Positions 6,798 through 11,276 of a DNA stretch of 11,276 bases are shown piece by piece. The translations under genes and the position numbers were made by a program. The notes beneath the pieces were generated by a model, which was not told the DNA's origin, ran no database searches, and saw only the letters and a program-made list of their open reading frames with translations. This stretch comes from an uncultured Legionella sp. (lineage in GTDB: Bacteria; Pseudomonadota; Gammaproteobacteria; Legionellales; Legionellaceae). The stretch is from NCBI GenBank assembly GCA_903885895.1, contig CAISKC010000124.1, forward strand, positions 1-11,276, read 5' to 3'. Numbering within the stretch: position 1 is the first letter of the stretch; every line of letters begins with the position of its first letter.

Positions 6798-7112
6798 TCA
6801 TATATCTTCACATTTCAATGCATAATAAGCCGGCACTTCATACGGATGAGCTTGCTTGAGCGCGGCCACTGCGGCCTTGAGGTACGCATGCTCGCACACT
6901 ATCTCTACTTTATACTCCGGCACCCTTTCCAATACATTGACCTCACCAATAAAGGCATTGCTGCCAGGCAAAGACAAAAATTGCCCCTCACCGAGGGTTT
7001 GCCATCCACAATGTGAATAACGTTCGATTCTTCCCGCACCGGTAGCAAAAATAGCGTCTTTCACACTATCAACATGCGTTTCTGGCACGAGAAAACAAAG
7101 TACGTATGCCAT
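6798..7112 (-). CDS. YqfO/NIF3-type PII-like fold protein
   Basis: This 104-residue protein resembles the stand-alone YqfO domain (NIF3-associated, CutA/PII-like ferredoxin fold) of gammaproteobacteria. Characteristic stretches are the start YVLCFLVPETHVDSVKDAIF, then ATGAGRIERYSHCGWQTLGEGQF, EYKVEIVCE and ALKQAHPYEVPAYY. In larger NIF3 proteins this domain is an insertion between metal-binding halves; here it stands alone and lacks the metal ligands of the NIF3 core. Its biochemical role is not known, and some databases carry misleading names for it. The ATG 7112 overlaps the stop of the avidin-like gene (TAATG), with AAGGA about 8 nt upstream lying inside that gene's end. The two are therefore translationally coupled. 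Confidence 0.85.
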   Translation of the reverse strand: MAYVLCFLVPETHVDSVKDAIFATGAGRIERYSHCGWQTLGEGQFLSLPGSNAFIGEVNVLERVPEYKVEIVCEHAYLKAAVAALKQAHPYEVPAYYALKCEDI

Positions 7113-7528
7113 TATTGAATTCCTTGATAAAAATCATGCCCAATCAATCGCGCACCCGGACCTTCTTTTGTCACATTGTCTGCTTGTTTATTCAGAATGC
7201 TCAAAGTATCTAGCGAACTTTGATCTTTACTCAGATTTCCCACGATACTCAATACAGATTCACACGCGGGGTAAGACACAGAAAAGCTGATAGCATTACC
7301 TATCATATATCCAGTAATAGGGCGCGCTTGATTGATCACTTGCGGGCAGGTTTTAGAAGCAACAGCGGTCGTAAACGATCCTGTTATTTTATGATTTTCT
7401 AGTGTTTTTATCTTCAAAATCGAACCGCGTTGATTTTGAAAAACAAGTGTATGGGGTACTGCAGCAGCATGTGCTACGCTACCAACCACACACAGCATCG
7501 CACACACAAAATTTCGCATAGTTATCAT
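7112..7528 (-). CDS. Secreted avidin-fold protein lacking the biotin-binding tryptophans
   Basis: The frame is open from a TTG at 7579, but ATG 7528 is preferred. It lies just before a signal peptide (MITMRNFVCAMLCVVGSVAHA, cut after AHA at 21) and has GGA 8 nt upstream. The mature 117 residues follow the avidin pattern: NQRGS (Asn32, Ser36), GSFTT, RPITGYMIGNAISFSVSY, and the closing GHDFYQ (Asp132), equivalent to GHDTF of streptavidin. Cys61 and Cys89 sit where rhizavidin has its disulfide. The positions of streptavidin Trp79, Trp92 and Trp108 are Tyr86, Ile95 and Ile (or Ser); the mature protein has no Trp at all. Strong biotin binding is thus doubtful; another ligand is possible. It is probably periplasmic or exported. 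Fold assignment is by motif, without a search. Confidence 0.72.
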   Translation of the reverse strand: MITMRNFVCAMLCVVGSVAHAAAVPHTLVFQNQRGSILKIKTLENHKITGSFTTAVASKTCPQVINQARPITGYMIGNAISFSVSYPACESVLSIVGNLSKDQSSLDTLSILNKQADNVTKEGPGARLIGHDFYQGIQ

Positions 7529-7552
7529 TGTGAACATCCATTTAATCAAACA

Positions 7553-7577
7553 GCTTAAGTAATACTGTAACTTAAGC
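7553..7577. promoter_or_regulatory. 25-bp palindrome overlapping the avidin-like promoter
   Basis: GCTTAAGT (7553-7560) and ACTTAAGC (7570-7577) are perfect arms, and two of the four inner positions also pair, giving 10 of 12 symmetric pairs. It covers the -10 box and most of the spacer, the classic position of a repressor operator. Confidence 0.5.
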
Positions 7578-7587
7578 AAAAACTCAA
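7559..7587 (-). promoter_or_regulatory. Promoter of the avidin-like/yqfO-like pair
   Basis: On the minus strand -35 TTGAGT (7582-7587) and -10 TATTAC (7559-7564) are 17 bp apart and lie 31 bp before ATG 7528. If this is used, the TTG at 7579 cannot be the start codon. Confidence 0.5.
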
Positions 7588-7671
7588 TAGATTTTGTTGA
7601 TAATTCCTTATCTGAGGAAGGTTAGGTTGAAGCGAATTGTCTTTCTCCTATTTAGCGCAGTGACATTAAGA

Positions 7672-9030
7672 TTAAACTCTAGGAGCCGTATTGATGCTAT
7701 TGCTCCTACCCAATACTTTCATCGGCTCATTATGACCACCAAATTTATACCAAAAAGAATGCACCTTTGTACGCAATGGTAATTGTTCTTCTTTTTTCAT
7801 ATTAGTCTCAGGTCGAAATTGTAGTCCTGTATTCAGCGCCGCATCGACCAAAATAACCTTATCATCTTCCACATTGGTCACGGTAATCTTGGGGTTGTGT
7901 TGGGTATGCGCTAAAACATGTTGGATAGCCGCGACAGAATCCATTTCAACATGCGACACAACGGCAATGAGTCGGAAAGCCGCTTTCAGAAGGCCAAAAT
8001 CCGGGAGAAATTGCGTCATGTATAAATACAGCGTAGGAACTACTCCTATCACCAAACCGAGGATAATGCCAACCAGAAGTCCTATCACAGCAACCAAAGC
8101 TCCAACACCTGAAGCCACCCAATTGATGAGCCAGTTGAATCCGATCGCAGCTCTCGTCATACAGGTATGAATACAGGTCGCCAAGGTATCGATCCAAAGC
8201 AGATTACCCTGTCCCAAACCTGACCGTAATGTTTGTAAACCAATAGCCACACTATAACCAAGCGCTGCAATCAATGCCGCCATGAGGAGACCAAGCGTAG
8301 CGACGATGCCAGCGGTGATAAGCCCCATACTGATGCCAACGATACTGCACCCTAATATTGCTGAAAAAAATGGTTCATATGCAGGATATTTGCTGTAAAG
8401 ATGTGTGCGCAAAATCGCCAACGGGACTGCAGAAATGGAAGAAAAAGAGCGCTCAATATCCAGATTAGGGCAATGATCATGCTGTGAGAATCGGCTGGCA
8501 ACCTGAGAAGCCACACCGCCACCTAATGAACGGCCATATAAAGTAATGTTTTGTAGCGGCACACCCCGATCAAGCAGATCTTGAACTTGTTGCATACCAG
8601 CTGCGATGAGTTCAAAAACCGACATACTTTTGCCAGCGCTATCTTCTACACCTGGATAATTCCAAAAAACATGATGATGACCAGCATATTTTTGACTCTG
8701 GATATGAGCAGTCATATTAAAGAAGTTCATGGCATCTTCACCATTACCAGGATAATGAATCACATACAAAGCAGACGCTTTTTTTGCTTTTAACTCCATG
8801 CGCTCGATACCATTTTGGTTCGTAACCTCTAAAGTATGAGTATTTGAAACAGAGGCATAATCACGATAAAGCTGGGCCTGAACACGTGCACATTTAACTT
8901 CCCATTCAGAACGTGAATCGGCTTCAATCCCTTTTTTAATTCTAAGAAATAATGAACGAGGCAGATCCGCTTGCACCAACCGGTTACGTTGAGAGATAGG
9001 CTCAAACTGCTTGGGCAAAACTGCTTGCAT
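7672..9030 (-). CDS. Alpha/beta hydrolase with large hydrophobic insertion
   Basis: This is a 452-residue serine hydrolase. HYPGNG (92-97) is the oxyanion-loop type motif. NITLYGRSLGGGVA carries the nucleophile Ser168 in GxSxG. VEDDKVI (387-393) offers the acid, Asp389 or Asp390, and FGGHNEP gives His433. Between nucleophile and acid lies an insertion of about 130 residues with hydrophobic helices at about 221-265 and 300-338. The protein could dip into or span a membrane and act on lipids. The layout recalls lipase-like Dot/Icm effectors of the SidB type in Legionella; that is a resemblance, not a proven homology. ATG 9030 has no ribosome site, and a short ORF in another frame (9002-9112) overlaps it and probably holds the real N-terminus. 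No signal peptide is visible. Confidence 0.75.
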   Translation of the reverse strand: MQAVLPKQFEPISQRNRLVQADLPRSLFLRIKKGIEADSRSEWEVKCARVQAQLYRDYASVSNTHTLEVTNQNGIERMELKAKKASALYVIHYPGNGEDAMNFFNMTAHIQSQKYAGHHHVFWNYPGVEDSAGKSMSVFELIAAGMQQVQDLLDRGVPLQNITLYGRSLGGGVASQVASRFSQHDHCPNLDIERSFSSISAVPLAILRTHLYSKYPAYEPFFSAILGCSIVGISMGLITAGIVATLGLLMAALIAALGYSVAIGLQTLRSGLGQGNLLWIDTLATCIHTCMTRAAIGFNWLINWVASGVGALVAVIGLLVGIILGLVIGVVPTLYLYMTQFLPDFGLLKAAFRLIAVVSHVEMDSVAAIQHVLAHTQHNPKITVTNVEDDKVILVDAALNTGLQFRPETNMKKEEQLPLRTKVHSFWYKFGGHNEPMKVLGRSNSINTAPRV

Positions 9031-9112
9031 AGTGAGTTGGGGTCAGCAATCTACGCTCAGTCAAACCCTTTAATGCCGTAGATAGCTCTTTAGGAAACGC
9101 AATTTCTGGCAT
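9002..9112 (-). pseudogene. Probable N-terminal piece of the hydrolase, +1 out of frame
   Basis: A 36-codon ORF starts at ATG 9112 (GTGGA about 6 nt upstream) and reads MPEIAFPKELSTALKG then LTERRLLTPTHYASSF. It ends at TGA 9002, overlapping the first nine codons of the hydrolase frame. Skipping one base within the overlap, for example in the TTTT run near 9015, joins it to PKQFEPISQRNRL of the hydrolase. The peptide looks like genuine protein and supplies the start and ribosome site the hydrolase ORF lacks. A leader peptide is the alternative. Confidence 0.5.
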
Positions 9113-9352
9113 TGACAATCCACTTTGTTTTAAAAAATGGCATTTTATATTATCTTATATCTAAGGTAAAGACACTTATCCGAGCTACGACCAGCGTTGT
9201 TAAAGACTTTTTAATTGTTGATCCCCTCTCCATCGCCCGAAGCGTGGGGGAGAGGGTTAGAGTGAGGGGGGTTCAAAATACCCGATATTAAACTAGGGTT
9301 AGGAATACGAGTGAGCAAATGAGCCCCCTATCCACTCTCTTGAATATTGAAA
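9031..9352. other. 322-bp intergenic stretch with an AT-rich upstream region and a REP-like hairpin
   Basis: Apart from the short ORF at 9002-9112, the part nearest the hydrolase (about 9130-9175) is a very AT-rich tract likely to hold its promoter. From 9215 on the stretch holds a GC-rich palindrome and C/T-rich repeats, with no further coding signal. Confidence 0.4.
9223..9268. repeat. GC-rich palindrome of REP type
   Basis: CCCTCTCC (9224-9231) and GGAGAGGG (9249-9256) form perfect 8-bp arms around a 17-nt loop. The string TTAGAGTGAGGGGG follows. The complement, with CCCTCACTCTAACCCTCTCCC-like composition, is of a kind dispersed in many proteobacterial genomes. It could also end the transcript of the small membrane gene on the minus strand. 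The number of copies in the genome cannot be judged here. Confidence 0.4.
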
Positions 9353-9562
9353 TCATCGTGAAGAATGATACCAGTCAACCATCGGTAATATATTAGGAAT
9401 CACACCAAAGAATTGCAACACATCAATCACTAACACAACTGCAACCACAATGTTCAACAAGCTTTTAACAAATGGCGCCATAGGCAAAAACCGATTAATC
9501 AGCCCAAGCACCAAACCAGCCAAAACAATCACCAACAACAAGTTTAATAATGCATTATTCAT
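9353..9562 (-). CDS. Small two-helix inner-membrane protein, Thivi_2564 type
   Basis: A 69-residue protein with two hydrophobic helices, about 4-26 (LLNLLLVIVLAGLVLGLIN) and about 33-55 (KSLLNIVVAVVLVIDVLQFF), joined by the short loop RFLPMAPF. It resembles the short Thivi_2564 family membrane proteins seen in many proteobacteria, whose role is unknown. ATG 9562 is preceded by an excellent AGGAG ribosome site 7 nt away. It lies downstream of the 253-residue gene, separated by a strong hairpin, so it probably has its own transcript or is partly attenuated. The family name is from memory of the length and pattern. Confidence 0.75.
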   Translation of the reverse strand: MNNALLNLLLVIVLAGLVLGLINRFLPMAPFVKSLLNIVVAVVLVIDVLQFFGVIPNILPMVDWYHSSR

Positions 9563-9625
9563 TATCCCTCTCCTGATGTAGATCTCTCTCTCTCAGTTTA
9601 GGATAAATAAAGAGGATTAGATAGC

Positions 9626-9654
9626 ATTCCTTCTCTCTCAAAGAGAGAAGGAAT
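9626..9654 (-). terminator. 13-bp perfect hairpin after the 253-residue gene
   Basis: ATTCCTTCTCTCT (9626-9638) and AGAGAGAAGGAAT (9642-9654) pair perfectly around a 3-nt loop, 7 bp after the stop codon at 9662. There is no clean T run after it, so it may pause RNA polymerase or protect the 3' end rather than terminate on its own. Confidence 0.5.
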
Positions 9655-9661
9655 TCGAACC

Positions 9662-10423
9662 TCACATAACAGGACGCCACGAAGAAATGGACTCATTCAG
9701 TCGCTGAGTCTCAGCTGCCATGATAGCTCGGTCAGTGCGAAATAATGAAAATCCGCCCAGCAGTGCAGCAACACCTACACCAGCCACCACCGTACCACTT
9801 ACTGCTAACGTGGCAGCATGCAGCAATGCAAAAGCCACCACCAATGCCGCAGCACCCCCGACCATCGCAATAACACTTAACCAAAAACGCGCTGACATAG
9901 GTCTTTGCCGCAGGCCAGGTACCACAAAATCTTTATGCCCAATAAAACCAGGGTAAGCATCTCCAACGTTAGGTCTCGTATACCATTCACTCTCTCTTGT
10001 TGGTTTTGCATTTGAGTTGCAATACCTGTTAAAATATTGGCCAATAACTCTCTCAGCACTATTCATTTTGTCTGGAGTATCAGGAATAAGACTCTGCGAA
10101 ATTATCTGATGATATGCTCTTTCTTCGTCTGACTTTCCAAGGCCAATACGAGGGCCCGTCAACATAAAAACCAGTTCCTCTAAAGAGGGATAACAAACTG
10201 CGATAAGCATACCGTCAGGGTGAAAAGGTGATAGCTGCCGTTTTAAAAGACTTGATTTTACTCTATCTTCAGCAAATATAACCTGCTCCTCTAATTTACC
10301 ACCTTCATAGTCAGCAATGCCCTTCCAAAACACGGCATTATCAAAACGCTCCGGATCTAAAATCGCTTTATATTTGATTACAGGCTCAGCATTTTCACGA
10401 CTACCAGCATCTCGGTTTTCCAT
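9662..10423 (-). CDS. Unrecognised protein with C-terminal membrane hairpin
   Basis: A 253-residue protein from ATG 10423, with GGAG 5 nt upstream. Residues 1-175 look soluble and mixed (KYKAILDPERF, CYPSLEELVFMLTGPR, EWYTRPNVGDAYPGF). Residues 180-203 and 205-228 are two adjacent hydrophobic helices rich in Ala, Val and Gly (WLSVIAMVGGAAALVVAFAL and so on), followed by a short polar tail ending in RPVM. No signal peptide or catalytic motif is seen. A soluble head with a C-terminal helical hairpin is seen in some translocated proteins that insert into host membranes, but nothing here proves it. A palindrome lies in its upstream region and a strong hairpin follows it, so it is probably monocistronic. 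Confidence 0.7.
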   Translation of the reverse strand: MENRDAGSRENAEPVIKYKAILDPERFDNAVFWKGIADYEGGKLEEQVIFAEDRVKSSLLKRQLSPFHPDGMLIAVCYPSLEELVFMLTGPRIGLGKSDEERAYHQIISQSLIPDTPDKMNSAERVIGQYFNRYCNSNAKPTRESEWYTRPNVGDAYPGFIGHKDFVVPGLRQRPMSARFWLSVIAMVGGAAALVVAFALLHAATLAVSGTVVAGVGVAALLGGFSLFRTDRAIMAAETQRLNESISSWRPVM

Positions 10424-10446
10424 ACAAACTCCATAAAAATTTTAGA

Positions 10447-10495
10447 ACTTACGCAAAACCCTGAGACCAAAACAGCCTCAAGGTTTTGCATAAGT
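10447..10495. repeat. 19-bp imperfect inverted repeat, IS-end or MITE-like
   Basis: The left arm (10447-10465) begins ACTTACGCAAAACC and the right arm (10477-10495) ends GGTTTTGCATAAGT. The arms match at 17 of 19 positions and surround an 11-nt loop. ACTTACGCAAAA-like ends are common among insertion sequences and their short nonautonomous derivatives. Lying 24 bp before the 10423 start codon, it would also fold in the 5' leader of that gene. On the minus strand it is followed by an AT-rich TCTAAAATTTTTA, so it may also end a transcript from the right. Confidence 0.5.
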
Positions 10496-10561
10496 CTTAC
10501 ATTTTTCAAAATAAAAAAACGCAGAATAACACAAAAGTTTCTTTATTATTAAATGAATTTA

Positions 10562-10771
10562 TCAATTTGAACACGGGGTGGTTTGCTGCTGGAGTAATAG
10601 TGGTTGTTGTTCTTCTTTGAGTTTTTGCTTGCATTTCTGAGGCCCAAGATGAAAAAACCACGTACACAATTCATTTTTATTCGTCGTGTAAGGTTTGAAT
10701 ATCCCATCAAAAAAGATGGTTATTGAAATGGGACTAAATTTATCAGCGGTTTTATCAGAAATCAACACCAT
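10562..10771 (-). CDS. Small hypothetical ORF, doubtful
   Basis: This is 69 codons from ATG 10771, with no convincing ribosome site. Residues 1-45 have a normal protein look (ISDKTADKFSPISITIFFDG, then ELCTWFFHLG). The C-terminus is Lys/Gln-rich (KCKQKLKEEQQPLLLQQQ) and three cysteines are present. No family is recognised. It may be a real small gene or the remnant of a longer one. The flanks (10496-10561 and 10772-10846) show no further gene. Confidence 0.35.
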   Translation of the reverse strand: MVLISDKTADKFSPISITIFFDGIFKPYTTNKNELCTWFFHLGPQKCKQKLKEEQQPLLLQQQTTPCSN

Positions 10772-10802
10772 CTTTGCATGCTAGCAAATCGGATAGCGAC
10801 TC

Positions 10803-10833
10803 GACAGAGCACCGCCTAAAGCTGCACTCTGTC
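10803..10833. terminator. Stem-loop after the Cys-rich secreted peptide gene
   Basis: GACAGAG (10803-10809) and CTCTGTC (10827-10833) pair perfectly, and a GCA/TGC extension follows after a one-base bulge. It lies 14 bp past the stop at 10847. No T run follows, so its action as a terminator is uncertain. Confidence 0.35.
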
Positions 10834-10846
10834 AGGTCTGAATACT

Positions 10847-11155
10847 CTAATTTGATTTGCACTCGCAACTACAGGTAGCTGATGGCTTGCTTTTAGTTGA
10901 ATTAGCAGGACTACCATTTGTACCAGCATTTTTACTACTAGAGCTAGAAGCATTATAAGTGACTGATTGTACCTCATTATAACCACCACATTGATCATCA
11001 CATCCGGAGTAGCATTGATTCTGAGGTGATTTCATCCGGATAGATCCTGATTTTTGTCCCTGATCAGAATTTCGGCCAGAGCTATTATCATTATTACCCA
11101 AAGCAAATCCATTTACTGATACCAACATGCCTATCGCCAATGCAATATATTTCAT
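10847..11155 (-). CDS. Small secreted Ser/Asn-rich protein with two cysteine clusters
   Basis: A 102-residue protein with a clear signal peptide (MKYIALAIGMLVSVNGFA, cut near FALG at about residue 18-20). The mature part is hydrophilic and rich in Ser, Asn, Gly and Lys. Six cysteines fall in two clusters: CYSGCDDQC (48-56) and CSCECKSN at the very end (94-98). Between them is a flexible Ser/Asn/Thr/Pro linker. The spacing suggests disulfides or metal binding, but no family is recognised. ATG 11155 has only a GGGA directly upstream. It is divergently arranged with a plus-strand gene starting at 11273, leaving 117 bp for control of both. Confidence 0.65.
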   Translation of the reverse strand: MKYIALAIGMLVSVNGFALGNNDNSSGRNSDQGQKSGSIRMKSPQNQCYSGCDDQCGGYNEVQSVTYNASSSSSKNAGTNGSPANSTKSKPSATCSCECKSN

Positions 11156-11204
11156 TCCCGGTTAAGTCCGTATACTGCTGTAAATTCAAGATGAGCAAGA
11201 AGTA

Positions 11205-11233
11205 TTAGCGTCATCGTTAAAATTCGGTACTAT
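11205..11233 (+). promoter_or_regulatory. Possible promoter of the right-edge plus-strand gene
   Basis: -35-like TTAGCG (11205-11210) and -10-like TACTAT (11228-11233) are 17 bp apart. They lie about 40 bp before the start codon at 11273. Confidence 0.35.
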
Positions 11234-11272
11234 TGAGTTGCGAAACAACAATAAAAACCGAGGAGATTAGCG

Positions 11273-11276
11273 ATGA
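11273..11276 (+). CDS. Start of a plus-strand gene cut by the window edge
   Basis: An ATG at 11273-11275 follows a strong GAGGAG ribosome site (11260-11265) with a 7-nt spacing. Only the first codon is inside the window, so the product cannot be named. Confidence 0.5.

Noticed and set aside
7874..8197. Overlapping ORFs on both strands within the hydrolase (plus 7874-8170, minus 7946-8197)
   Set aside because: They fall inside the hydrophobic insertion of the hydrolase frame, whose complete triad shows it is the coding frame.
9223..9268. CRISPR-like repeat
   Set aside because: Only one palindromic unit is present, with no regularly spaced copies.
10816..11001. Minus-strand ORF 10816-11001 in another frame
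   Set aside because: It is an out-of-frame reading of the secreted Cys-rich gene and has no signal of its own.

Overview
The window looks like chromosomal DNA from an intracellular-type gammaproteobacterium of the Legionellales (Legionella, Coxiella, Aquicella or Berkiella type). This placement is an inference. It rests on AT-rich intergenic DNA, a complete methylcitrate cycle operon, an IS256-type insertion, and several effector-like or secreted accessory proteins. No rRNA, tRNA or CRISPR array was seen. Almost every gene is on the minus strand; the exceptions are the transposase fragment at the left edge and one gene that starts at the right edge.

Left part (1-2206): the 3' end of an IS256-family transposase cuts into a coiled-coil gene that has its own good promoter. 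Next comes a GHKL ATP-binding protein with a long Ser-rich tail. It is split by a single in-frame TGA immediately before its G2 box: the reading frame is the same on both sides of the stop, and the ATPase fold is completed only by reading across it.

Middle part (2409-6683): a tight operon transcribed right to left, prpB-prpC-prpD-ppsR, with overlapping or almost touching genes. PrpC condenses propionyl-CoA with oxaloacetate, PrpD dehydrates methylcitrate and PrpB cleaves methylisocitrate to pyruvate and succinate. The last gene encodes the kinase/pyrophosphorylase that switches PEP synthase off and on, so propionate breakdown is genetically tied to the step that sends pyruvate to gluconeogenesis. 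No acnD, prpF, prpE or prp regulator lies in the window. The 114 bp before prpB hold mutually exclusive inverted repeats.

Right part (6798-11276): a YqfO/NIF3-type PII-fold protein is translationally coupled to a secreted avidin-fold protein. That protein has lost all the biotin-stacking tryptophans but kept the cysteine pair typical of dimeric avidins. Further right are an alpha/beta hydrolase with a large hydrophobic insertion and an apparently frameshifted N-terminus, a small two-helix membrane protein of Thivi_2564 type, an unrecognised 253-residue protein with a C-terminal membrane hairpin, a doubtful small ORF, a Cys/Ser-rich secreted peptide, and the first codon of a divergent plus-strand gene with a strong ribosome binding site. 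Several palindromes, probably REP/MITE-like or terminators, lie between these genes.
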